A program made the position numbers and the translations under genes. A stretch of DNA of 64,000 nt from Thiothrix sp. (GTDB lineage: Bacteria; Pseudomonadota; Gammaproteobacteria; Thiotrichales; Thiotrichaceae), in contig JAGRJD010000007.1 in NCBI GenBank assembly GCA_020442915.1, forward strand, positions 17,663 to 81,662, given 5' to 3'. Positions 9,612 to 16,961 of the stretch are shown here, one piece after another; position 1 is the first letter of the stretch; every line of letters starts with the position of its first letter. A model generated the notes under the pieces. That model ran no database searches, was not told the origin of the DNA, and saw only the letters and a list, made by a program, of their open reading frames with translations.

Positions 9612-10616
9612 ATGTTTCCAAGGCTTATGAAAACCCTGACACTCAGTGCAGCACTGCTGCTGGTTCCCCTGGCCCAGGCTGCGGATGATCAGCCCGGCGC
9701 CGGTGTTCCGGTCCAGCCGCTGAAATCATCGATTGCGGAAGAAACCTTTCAGACCCTGCTGGTCAGCCGGGCACTGGAAGCCCTGGGGTATGATGTCAAA
9801 CCCATCAAGGAAATCGAATATGCTGCCGGACACGTTGCCATTGCCAATGGCGACGGCACTTTTCTGGCTGACCACTGGGACCCGCTGCATGCCGATTTTT
9901 ATGAGCGCGCCGGTGGGGCCGAAAAGATATTCCGGGAAGGCGTTTATTCCACCGGAGCCCTGCAGGGCTACCTGATCGACAAGAAAACCGCGGATGAACA
10001 CAAGATCACCAATATCGAACAGCTCAAGGATCCCGAAGTTGCCAAGCTGTTCGATACCAATGGTGACGGCAAGGCCGATCTGGCGGGCTGTAACCCCGGC
10101 TGGGGCTGTGAGGCCGTGATCGAGCATCAGCTGGATGCCTATGGCCTGCGTGATACCGTGACCCACAATCAGGGAGCCTATTCCGCCATCATCGCCGACA
10201 CCATCGCCCGCTACAAGCAGGGCGAGCCGATCCTGTATTACACCTGGACACCCTACTGGGTCAGTGGCGTGCTGGTACCCGGCAAGGACACCACCTGGCT
10301 GCAGGTACCGTTTTCCTCCCTGCCCGGTGAGCGCGCCAATATGGACACGGCACTGCCGGATGGCTCCAACTACGGTTTCGAGGCCAATGAGCAGCGGATC
10401 ATCGCCAACCGTGCGTTTGCCGAGGCCAACCCGGCTGCCGCCAAACTGTTTTCGATCATGAAACTCAGTGCCAATGACATCAGCGCGGAAAACCTGCGCA
10501 TGCGTGATGGTGAAGATTCGGAGAAGGACATCGAGCGCCATACCGATGCCTGGATCAAGGCACATCAGGAGACATTTGACGGCTGGCTGGACGAGGCCCG
10601 CAAAGCCGCCGAGTGA
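9612..10616 (+). CDS. proX: Glycine betaine/proline-type ABC transporter substrate-binding protein
   Basis: The 334-residue precursor has a Sec signal peptide ending near LAQA-ADD (cleavage about residue 23) and a mature OpuAC-type domain. The sequence [11 protein letters not shown] and the Trp-rich stretch [11 protein letters not shown] are characteristic; aromatic residues in such regions cage the trimethylammonium group. A good Shine-Dalgarno (AGAGGAG) precedes ATG 9612. It delivers ligand from the periplasm to ProW. The exact betaine bound is not determined by the sequence. Confidence 0.92.
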   Translation: MFPRLMKTLTLSAALLLVPLAQAADDQPGAGVPVQPLKSSIAEETFQTLLVSRALEALGYDVKPIKEIEYAAGHVAIANGDGTFLADHWDPLHADFYERAGGAEKIFREGVYSTGALQGYLIDKKTADEHKITNIEQLKDPEVAKLFDTNGDGKADLAGCNPGWGCEAVIEHQLDAYGLRDTVTHNQGAYSAIIADTIARYKQGEPILYYTWTPYWVSGVLVPGKDTTWLQVPFSSLPGERANMDTALPDGSNYGFEANEQRIIANRAFAEANPAAAKLFSIMKLSANDISAENLRMRDGEDSEKDIERHTDAWIKAHQETFDGWLDEARKAAE

Positions 10617-10629
10617 CCCCCTCCCGTGG

Positions 10630-10649
10630 CAGGCCGGTGCACCGGCCTG
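10630..10649 (+). terminator. Perfect 20-base inverted repeat after proX
   Basis: CAGGCCGGTG is followed directly by its reverse complement, giving a strong GC hairpin 13 bases after the proX stop. There is no good T-run afterwards, so it may act as a 3'-end stabiliser or a factor-assisted terminator rather than a classic intrinsic terminator. Confidence 0.5.
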
Positions 10650-10711
10650 TCCCTTTGGGCACTGCTTCTGCCCGAAAACCGCCTGCAACCCCCTATTTCG
10701 CTCCGGGAAAG

Positions 10712-10739
10712 CTTACAGCAAATTTCAGTTCGGTATAAT
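10712..10739 (+). promoter_or_regulatory. Candidate sigma-70 promoter for the caxA-kds-lpt operon
   Basis: A perfect -10 box TATAAT at 10734-10739 lies 16 bases after CTTACA (10712-10717), which matches TTGACA in four of six positions. It is 32 bases upstream of the first start codon of the operon and just after the presumed end of the betaine importer transcript. Confidence 0.5.
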
Positions 10740-10771
10740 GCGCGCTTTCCATCAGGGATGTATGATAAACC

Positions 10772-11737
10772 ATGTTGTTGCTGTTGGCGGTACTCGGCGG
10801 GCTGATCCTGCTGGCCTGGAGTTCGGACAAGTTTGTGGACGGGGCGGTGAATCTGGCCGGACTCACCGGTATTCCGCCGCTGGTGGTCGGCATGGTGGTG
10901 ATCGGATTCGGTACCTCGGCACCGGAACTGGTGGTTTCGGCCTCGGCAGCCCTGAACGGTACGCCGGCCATGGCGCTGGGCAATGCCATCGGTTCCAACA
11001 TCACCAATATCGCCCTGATTCTGGGGGTGACCGGGCTGATCGCCGCGCTGCCCCTGGAATCCAGCATCATCCGGCGCGAAATCCCCGTTCTGCTGCTGGT
11101 CGGGGCCGGTTCGGGACTGCTGTTGCTGGATGATTACCTGTCATTCCTGGATGGCCTTCTGCTGATGGCAGCCCTGCTGGTTTTGCTGCTGTGGATGCTG
11201 CGCATGGCCCGGCAGGGCAACGACCCGGCACTGCAGGCGGAAACCGCCAGACAGGAGGTCGCCATGAGCATGCAGCACTCCCTGTTCTGGACCGTGACCG
11301 GACTGCTGCTGCTGGTCGTGGCGGCCAGACTGGTGGTCTGGGGCGCTTCCGGCATTGCCGCTTATTTCGGGGTCAGCGATCTGGTGATCGGCCTGACCAT
11401 TGTCGCCATCGGCACCAGTCTGCCGGAACTGGCAGCCTCCATCAGCAGTGCCCGTCGGGGTGAAACCGGCATGGCCGTGGGCAACATCATCGGCTCCAAC
11501 CTGTTCAACAACCTGGGTGTCATGGGGCTGGCGGCCCTGATCCGGCCCTTTGCACCACCGCCGGAAGTGATCAGCCGTGATCTGCCCATCATGATGGGGC
11601 TGACCCTGCTGCTGCTGCTGTTCGCCTTCACCCCCCCCAGACGCAACATCCTGACACGCTGGGAAGCCTCGGTGCTGCTGCTGGTTTTTGTCGCCTACCA
11701 GCTGCTGCTCTACTACCAGAGTCAGGCCACGGCATGA
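10772..11737 (+). CDS. Calcium/sodium antiporter of the CaCA family (YrbG/CaxA type)
   Basis: The 321-residue membrane protein shows the two inverted alpha-repeats of cation/Ca2+ exchangers: GFGTSAPELVVS in the first half and AIGTSLPELAASISS in the second, each followed by a GN-IGSN motif (GNAIGSNITN and GNIIGSNLFN). These motifs line the cation site. It probably exchanges Na+ or H+ for Ca2+ across the inner membrane. It heads the Kdo/LPS-transport operon, its usual place in gammaproteobacteria, and its stop overlaps the kdsD start (ATGA). Confidence 0.92.
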   Translation: MLLLLAVLGGLILLAWSSDKFVDGAVNLAGLTGIPPLVVGMVVIGFGTSAPELVVSASAALNGTPAMALGNAIGSNITNIALILGVTGLIAALPLESSIIRREIPVLLLVGAGSGLLLLDDYLSFLDGLLLMAALLVLLLWMLRMARQGNDPALQAETARQEVAMSMQHSLFWTVTGLLLLVVAARLVVWGASGIAAYFGVSDLVIGLTIVAIGTSLPELAASISSARRGETGMAVGNIIGSNLFNNLGVMGLAALIRPFAPPPEVISRDLPIMMGLTLLLLLFAFTPPRRNILTRWEASVLLLVFVAYQLLLYYQSQATA

Positions 11738-12717
11738 GTGCAGCTCCAGACCACAGCCGGGCCGACCTCAAAGCCCTGGCGCGGGCGGTGATCGAAACTG
11801 AAATCTGCGCCCTGAACGCGTTGCCGGCCCGCATTGATAACCAGTTTGTAGCCGCCTGCGAAGCCATTCTGGCCTGCCGGGGGCGGGTGATCGTGACGGG
11901 CATGGGCAAGTCCGGCCACATCGGCAGCAAGATCGCCGCCACCCTGGCCAGTACCGGAACTCCGGCCTTTTTTGTGCATCCGGGGGAAGCCAGTCACGGT
12001 GATCTGGGCATGATCATGGATGGTGATGTGTTGATTGCCCTGTCCAATTCGGGGGCGACCGACGAGATTCTGGCCATCATTCCCGCCATCCGGCGCCTGC
12101 AGGTGGTGATTGTGGCCATGACCGGCCACCCGGAATCGGAACTGGCCCGTGCCGCCCATCACCACATTCATACCGGCGTGGACAATGAAGCCTGTCCACT
12201 GGGTCTGGCTCCCACCTCCAGCACCACGGCGGCCCTGGTGATGGGTGATGCCCTGGCCATTTCCCTGCTGGAGGCGCGCGGATTCACGGCTGAAGACTTC
12301 GCCCGTTCACACCCCGGCGGTCGTCTGGGCAAGCGCCTGCTGGTGCATGTGCATGACATCATGCACACCGGGGCGCATATCCCCAGGGTTGCGCCTGATG
12401 CCGACCTGCGTCAGGCCATTCTGGAAATGACGCGTCAGGGGTTTGGCATGACCGTGATCATGGACGGGGAGCAGCGGCTGCTTGGCATTTTCACCGATGG
12501 TGATCTGCGGCGCTCGTTCGAGAACAGCATGACACCGGATGTCGCCGTGGCCAGCGTCATGACCCGACAGTGCCTGAGCATCGCTCCCGACGCCTTGGCG
12601 GTGTCAGCCCTGAACCTGATGCAGGAGCGCAGCATTACCGCCTTGCCGGTAGTTCGGGACGGGCGTGTGGCTGGTATCATCCACATGCATGATTTGTTAC
12701 GCGCAGGAATTGTTTGA
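11734..12717 (+). CDS. kdsD: Arabinose-5-phosphate isomerase KdsD
   Basis: The 327-residue enzyme has an N-terminal SIS sugar-isomerase domain (GMGKSGHIGSKIAATLASTG, then HPGEASHGDLGMI) and two C-terminal CBS domains from about residue 210. It converts ribulose 5-phosphate to arabinose 5-phosphate, the first step towards Kdo for lipopolysaccharide. It overlaps caxA by four bases, and its stop shares one base with the kdsC start (TGATG). Confidence 0.95.
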   Translation: MSAAPDHSRADLKALARAVIETEICALNALPARIDNQFVAACEAILACRGRVIVTGMGKSGHIGSKIAATLASTGTPAFFVHPGEASHGDLGMIMDGDVLIALSNSGATDEILAIIPAIRRLQVVIVAMTGHPESELARAAHHHIHTGVDNEACPLGLAPTSSTTAALVMGDALAISLLEARGFTAEDFARSHPGGRLGKRLLVHVHDIMHTGAHIPRVAPDADLRQAILEMTRQGFGMTVIMDGEQRLLGIFTDGDLRRSFENSMTPDVAVASVMTRQCLSIAPDALAVSALNLMQERSITALPVVRDGRVAGIIHMHDLLRAGIV

Positions 12718-13247
12718 TGACCAGAATCCAGACCCGAGCTGAAAAAATCCGCCTGCTGGTCCTTGATGTCGATGGCGTCATGACCGATGGCAGCCTGTTT
12801 TATGACAATCAGGGCCAGGAGTACAAAGCCTTCAATGCCCGTGACGGCCATGGTATCCGCATGCTGCAGTACGGGGGGATCAGGGTGGCGATCCTGACCG
12901 GACGTCGTTCGGAGCTGGTCAGCTATCGGGCTGCCAATCTCGACATTCCGGATGAGCTGGTGTTCCAGGGCTACCGCGACAAGCGTCCCGCCTTTGCTGA
13001 ACTGTTGCAGCGCACCGGGCTGCAGGCCGGACAGATCGCCTATCTCGGCGATGATGTGGTGGATCTGCCGGTCATGATGCAGGTGGGGCTGGCGATTGCG
13101 GTGGCGGATGCCCATCCGTTCGTGCAGCAGCACGCGCACTGGATTACCGGGCAGGGTGGAGGACGGGGCGCAGTGCGCGAAGTGTGCGAAAGGCTGCTGG
13201 AGGCCCAGGGCCGGCTTGCCGCCATGCTGCAGGATTACCTGAAATGA
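12717..13247 (+). CDS. kdsC: 3-deoxy-D-manno-octulosonate-8-phosphatase KdsC
   Basis: A 176-residue HAD-superfamily phosphatase. The catalytic loop is DVDGVMTDG (Asp nucleophile and Asp acid/base), followed by the conserved FNARDGHGIRML, LTGRRS and GDDVVDLPVM motifs. It lacks a cap domain, as usual for the tetrameric KdsC. It removes phosphate from Kdo-8-phosphate. ATG 12717 is preferred; a TTG one codon upstream is possible. Confidence 0.95.
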   Translation: MTRIQTRAEKIRLLVLDVDGVMTDGSLFYDNQGQEYKAFNARDGHGIRMLQYGGIRVAILTGRRSELVSYRAANLDIPDELVFQGYRDKRPAFAELLQRTGLQAGQIAYLGDDVVDLPVMMQVGLAIAVADAHPFVQQHAHWITGQGGGRGAVREVCERLLEAQGRLAAMLQDYLK

Positions 13248-13264
13248 CGGCAGGGTGAGCCGTC

Positions 13265-13837
13265 ATGGGCAGGGGAGGACTCGCACTGGTCATGGGGCTC
13301 GCGGCGCTGCTGGTGATCATCAATCTGCAGGATTACCTGATCAGCCCGGAACTGCAGCCGATCGATACCCGGCAGGACGAGATTGATTATTACATGACCA
13401 ATTTCAGTTTCAGCGCCATCAATGCCGCCGGTGAAACCGGCATGCAGCTCAGTGGCCAGTATCAGGCCCACTGGCGCGAGCGCAAAACCAGCTTCATCAT
13501 TGAACCCCGTCTCGAAAGTCACCGCTATCAGGCCGGTGTCGCAGCGGATACGGTCAACCTGAGTGCCAGCGAAGCCGTGCTGGACCACAGGGACAATATT
13601 GCCGCACTGCAGGGTGAGGTTCACCTGCTGGCGCGGGTTCAGGGAGAAGAGCAGCTTGACCTGACCACGGCGGAACTGCAGTACGATATCAACAACAACG
13701 TTGCCAGCACCACCGAAGACGTACTGATCAAAAGCCCCGGTTTCGTTTTGCAGGGCACCGGGCTTGAGGCTAAACTGGATGAGGAATCCCTGAGGATAAA
13801 CAACAATGTACGATCAACCTATACCCCCGCTCACTAG
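13265..13837 (+). CDS. lptC: LPS export ABC transporter periplasmic protein LptC
   Basis: The 190-residue protein starts with a single membrane anchor (about 5-22) followed by a periplasmic beta-jellyroll domain of the LptC/LptA type. It passes lipopolysaccharide from the LptB2FG complex to LptA. The size and place between kdsC and lptA match the conserved order. Its last 32 bases overlap lptA in another frame, a longer overlap than usual. Confidence 0.9.
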   Translation: MGRGGLALVMGLAALLVIINLQDYLISPELQPIDTRQDEIDYYMTNFSFSAINAAGETGMQLSGQYQAHWRERKTSFIIEPRLESHRYQAGVAADTVNLSASEAVLDHRDNIAALQGEVHLLARVQGEEQLDLTTAELQYDINNNVASTTEDVLIKSPGFVLQGTGLEAKLDEESLRINNNVRSTYTPAH

Positions 13838-14336
13838 GGCGACCACCCTGCTGTTGCTGTGCCTGCTGCCGCTTTCGGTTCTGGCCGTGCGCGAGGACGT
13901 GGAGCAGCCGGTCAATCTGGAGGCTGACTCCGTGGTCTTCAACAAGCAGGCCGGTACGGCCGTTTATGCCGGTCGGGTGGAAATTTCCCAGGGCACCCTG
14001 CGCATCACCGCCGACCGGATTGAAATCAGTGCGCCCGCCAATGAAATCCAGAGCATCCGTGCCGCCGGACGCCCGGTGAATTTCCGGCAGACCATGGACA
14101 ACGGCAGACAGGCCGTGGGCAAGGCCGAGCTGATACAGTATCTGGTGCCCCAGAAACTGCTGGTGCTGACCGGCGGTGCTACCCTGAGCCAGGACCGGGA
14201 TACCTTTTCCAGTAACCGCATCGAATACTCCACCGCGACCGGTGAGCTCAAGGCCGGTGGCAGCACCAGTACGGCAGGTACTCAGAAACCGGGCCGGGTA
14301 CGGGCCATTTTCTACCCCACCAACAAGGCGCAATAA
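13806..14336 (+). CDS. lptA: Lipopolysaccharide transport periplasmic protein LptA
   Basis: The 176-residue precursor has a signal peptide (TLLLLCLLPLSVLA, cleavage near residue 27) and an OstA-like domain beginning QPVNLEADSVVFN. LptA oligomers bridge LptC and LptD across the periplasm. GAGG about 12 bases upstream supports ATG 13806 although this lies inside lptC. The protein ends in a short flexible tail. Confidence 0.93.
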   Translation: MYDQPIPPLTRATTLLLLCLLPLSVLAVREDVEQPVNLEADSVVFNKQAGTAVYAGRVEISQGTLRITADRIEISAPANEIQSIRAAGRPVNFRQTMDNGRQAVGKAELIQYLVPQKLLVLTGGATLSQDRDTFSSNRIEYSTATGELKAGGSTSTAGTQKPGRVRAIFYPTNKAQ

Positions 14337-14342
14337 GCGTTC

Positions 14343-15068
14343 ATGGCCACCCTGCGTGCAGTGCAGCTGCAGAAAAGCTACCGGAAACGCCAGATACTCC
14401 GGGATCTGAGTCTGGAGGTGCACAGTGCCGAGGTTGTCGGCTTGCTGGGTCCCAATGGTGCGGGCAAAACCACAGCGTTCTACATGATTGTGGGGCTGGT
14501 GGGTGTGGATGGCGGGCAGATCTGCCTTGACGAGCGTGATATCACCCGCTATGCCATGCATGAGCGTGCCCGGGCCGGCCTGGGCTATCTGGCTCAGGAG
14601 GCCAGCGTGTTCCGCAAGCTCACCGTGGCCGAAAACATCCTGGCCATCCTGCAGCTGCGCCGTGATCTCAAGCGCAGGCAGCAGCAGGAGCGTCTGGAAA
14701 GCCTGCTGCAGGAGTTCCAGATCACGCACCTGCGTGACAGCCTCGGCATCAGTCTTTCCGGGGGTGAGCGCCGCCGCCTGGAAATTGCCCGTACCCTGGC
14801 TACTGATCCGGCCTTTATCCTGCTGGATGAGCCCTTTGCCGGTGTTGATCCGATCTCGGTGCTGGAAATCCAGAAAATCATCAATCACCTGGTCAAACGC
14901 GGGATCGGAATCCTGATCACCGACCACAATGTGCGCGAGACCCTGGGCATTTGTCACCGCGCCTATATTCTCAGTGAGGGCAGCATTCTGGTACAGGGCA
15001 CACCCGCCGCTATTCTGGCCAATGAGCAGGCCCGCAAGGTCTATCTGGGCGAAAATTTCCGGCTGTAA
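14343..15068 (+). CDS. lptB: LPS export ABC transporter ATP-binding protein LptB
   Basis: The 241-residue ATPase has Walker A GPNGAGKT at 36-43, the LptB-typical Q-loop region [18 protein letters not shown], signature [15 protein letters not shown] and Walker [14 protein letters not shown]. It powers extraction of LPS from the inner membrane. It ends the caxA-kdsDC-lptCAB run. The gene that usually follows, rpoN, is absent here. Confidence 0.96.
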   Translation: MATLRAVQLQKSYRKRQILRDLSLEVHSAEVVGLLGPNGAGKTTAFYMIVGLVGVDGGQICLDERDITRYAMHERARAGLGYLAQEASVFRKLTVAENILAILQLRRDLKRRQQQERLESLLQEFQITHLRDSLGISLSGGERRRLEIARTLATDPAFILLDEPFAGVDPISVLEIQKIINHLVKRGIGILITDHNVRETLGICHRAYILSEGSILVQGTPAAILANEQARKVYLGENFRL

Positions 15069-15193
15069 CGGTAACAAGCATGACCGCACGTCAGTTCGGC
15101 ATAAAAATATTTACTTACTTTCAGAACTCGGTGAATATAGGTATGTCTTAGATAAAACAGACAAAACAATAATTAAACAGAGGGCTTCTGAAA

Positions 15194-16084
15194 ATGAAAC
15201 AACAAATCCGTCTCATGCTGGCACTGTCTGCCACCACATTGCTGATCTCCGCCTGCTCTACCACACCCACCAGCCAGCCGGATAACGGCGTCATGCCCTA
15301 TGGCAGCAATTATTCCGGCAATATCCCGGAAGCCGGCCCGCTGGACGGCTCATCCGCCAACGTCGCCGGTTATGTGCCGCCACAGGGTGTTCCGGCCCCG
15401 GCACCCGCAGCCTATGCCCCGACCTACGCACCGACGCCGGTACCGGTTATGGCCCAGCCGCAGCCACAACCCATGCCGGTTGCCGCAGCGCCTGCACCGG
15501 CAGCCGGCTACACCGGTTATGACAACTATACCGGCACGACGGCGCCCGCACCGGGTAACGGTGGCTATGACAACTACGCAAACACCACACCGGATAACAC
15601 GGGTAGCAGCGGCAGCGGTTATGACAACTACACCGGTGCTGCCGGCAATACCGGTTACGATCCTTCCAGCAGCTATGACAGTTATGGCCCGGTTGCCGGC
15701 AACACCGCTCCGACCTACAACACGGCCCCGCCCAGCAACTACAGTACCCCCGGCTATGACTACAGTGCACCCGGCGGCAATACCGGAGGGGGCAGCAGCT
15801 ATTACACGGGCGGGAGCAGCTATACCAGTGGCAGTGGCGGTTATTCCGGTGGCTCAGCCGGTGGTTCTTCCGCCGTACAGGTCTTTGCCACCGTCAGTCA
15901 GGACAAGGCCCAGCGCCTGCAGCAGGATCTGCGCTCACAGGGACTGAATGCCGTGGTTGACCGGGTGGACGGCCTGTTCAAGGTCCGGGTTCCCTTCGGC
16001 AGTGAAAGTGAGGCACGCTCCAATCTGGCACGGGTCCGCAGCCTGTCCGGGGAAGCCGGTGCTTTCGTCACCTCACGCTCGTAA
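15194..16084 (+). CDS. SPOR-domain outer-membrane lipoprotein with a low-complexity linker
   Basis: The 296-residue precursor has a lipobox LISAC with Cys21, then a Pro/Ala-rich stretch (about 60-100) and a Gly/Tyr/Thr-rich segment containing several copies of GYDNYTG (about 100-170). The C-terminal 72 residues form a SPOR domain (VQVFATVSQDKAQRL to GEAGAFVTSRS), which binds denuded glycan strands at division sites. It has no lytic or RlpA-type barrel domain. A role at the septum or cell wall is inferred. A 125-base AT-richer gap separates it from lptB, so it probably has its own promoter. Confidence 0.85.
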   Translation: MKQQIRLMLALSATTLLISACSTTPTSQPDNGVMPYGSNYSGNIPEAGPLDGSSANVAGYVPPQGVPAPAPAAYAPTYAPTPVPVMAQPQPQPMPVAAAPAPAAGYTGYDNYTGTTAPAPGNGGYDNYANTTPDNTGSSGSGYDNYTGAAGNTGYDPSSSYDSYGPVAGNTAPTYNTAPPSNYSTPGYDYSAPGGNTGGGSSYYTGGSSYTSGSGGYSGGSAGGSSAVQVFATVSQDKAQRLQQDLRSQGLNAVVDRVDGLFKVRVPFGSESEARSNLARVRSLSGEAGAFVTSRS

Positions 16085-16105
16085 TGATTCAATGGATTGA
16101 TAGTG

Positions 16106-16139
16106 CCCGTTGTCGGTTGGTTTTCAGGCCGACAACGGG
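16106..16139 (+). terminator. Hairpin terminator after the SPOR lipoprotein gene
   Basis: CCCGTTGTCGG (16106-16116) pairs perfectly with CCGACAACGGG (16129-16139) across a 12-base loop, 22 bases after the stop codon. Only a weak T-containing tail follows (TTGTGGG), so termination strength is uncertain. Confidence 0.6.
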
Positions 16140-16218
16140 TTGTGGGTAGTTACCACAGGATTCACCCGTACCGGGGGGGCGGGCGGCAGAACCGGTTTCG
16201 GAAAGCCCCGCAACCGGC

Positions 16219-16479
16219 CTAGATCAGGGCATGGTGTTCGACAAAATGGTGGATTGCCCGATGTGCCCGTTCGACCTGCCGGCGATCATGCACGCCTTGC
16301 GCCTGCTCTAGGCCGCGAACCATATAGGCCAGTACCGTCTGACAGCCGCCCGGTGTTTCAGTCAGCGCCTCCGCAATGGCACAGGCCGACATCAGGTTGA
16401 CATGGGCACCGGATGCCAGCACTTCAACCTCGTTTTCGTCCAGTCCACAGATGCCGACACAATCACAATAGCCCAGCAT
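16219..16479 (-). CDS. Small Cys-containing protein of unknown function
   Basis: An 86-residue frame with a strong Shine-Dalgarno AGGAGG five bases before ATG 16479, the main reason to accept it. The N-terminus YCDCVGICGLDENE carries three closely spaced cysteines; two more lie at about 33 and 46. The C-terminal half is rich in charged residues and His (RAIHHFVEHHALI). The spacing could suit metal or iron-sulphur binding, but I do not recognise the family. It has no signal peptide or membrane helix and is alone between convergent and divergent neighbours. Confidence 0.65.
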   Translation of the reverse strand: MLGYCDCVGICGLDENEVEVLASGAHVNLMSACAIAEALTETPGGCQTVLAYMVRGLEQAQGVHDRRQVERAHRAIHHFVEHHALI

Positions 16480-16533
16480 ATTTTCCTCCTATTACGGTTA
16501 TACGATACGAATTAGAATTTGGTTATCCGTAAA

Positions 16534-16556
16534 AAAACCCTGTTTGCAAGGGTTTT
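16534..16556. terminator. Bidirectional intrinsic-terminator-like hairpin
   Basis: AAAACCCT and AGGGTTTT form an eight-base stem with a seven-base loop. A run of seven A lies on the left arm and TTTT ends the right arm, so it resembles an intrinsic terminator best read on the minus strand. It lies upstream of the small Cys-rich gene, where it would insulate that gene from transcription coming from the right. Confidence 0.55.
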
Positions 16557-16659
16557 GTATCAAGGCTTTAAGCTTCGGATTATACAGGAAAGATCAGGCG
16601 TAAAAAGTAACAAGCAAGGTAACTACCCAGCCTTTTAAAAAATCAGCTACACCCTTGCC

Positions 16660-16812
16660 ATGCCCCCGATTATCCGCCCGACAACAGAAAGCCTGATGCA
16701 GCTGAGCCATGCCCAACGGGTGGATTGGATGCTGTCGCTGTCTGACACGATGGAACAGGGCGATGGCGAGCTGGATTCTTCGACGATGGATAAACACCTA
16801 TTTCACTTGTAG
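16660..16812 (+). CDS. Possible 50-residue ORF in the ppc upstream region
   Basis: The gap 16480-16961 has no recognised gene. Within it, an ATG at 16660 opens 50 codons ending in TAG at 16810. The product is acidic and Met-rich (MPPIIRPTTE to MDKHLFHL). There is no clear Shine-Dalgarno and no family resemblance. It could be a gene remnant or chance. The rest of the gap holds the hairpin at 16534-16556 and a CATAAT -10-like box at 16924. Confidence 0.2.
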   Translation: MPPIIRPTTESLMQLSHAQRVDWMLSLSDTMEQGDGELDSSTMDKHLFHL

Positions 16813-16961
16813 CGTAGTGTACTCGCTTAACAGGGTGTCCATCAGTGGTGGGCAGGATCACTGCGTACAGCTCACGCAAGGGTAACGGCGTATTCTGACA
16901 TGGCCCGACAGCGGGGCTTTGCGGCATAATGAGCCCATCCACCACCATCAGGAGCCCTGTC

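Noticed and set aside
13770..15089. 439-codon open frame on the minus strand
   Set aside because: Antisense to lptA and lptB; no start signal and no domain.
16594..16797. 67-codon frame on the minus strand in the ppc upstream gap
   Set aside because: No Shine-Dalgarno and no domain; the bidirectional hairpin at 16534 would cut its downstream side.
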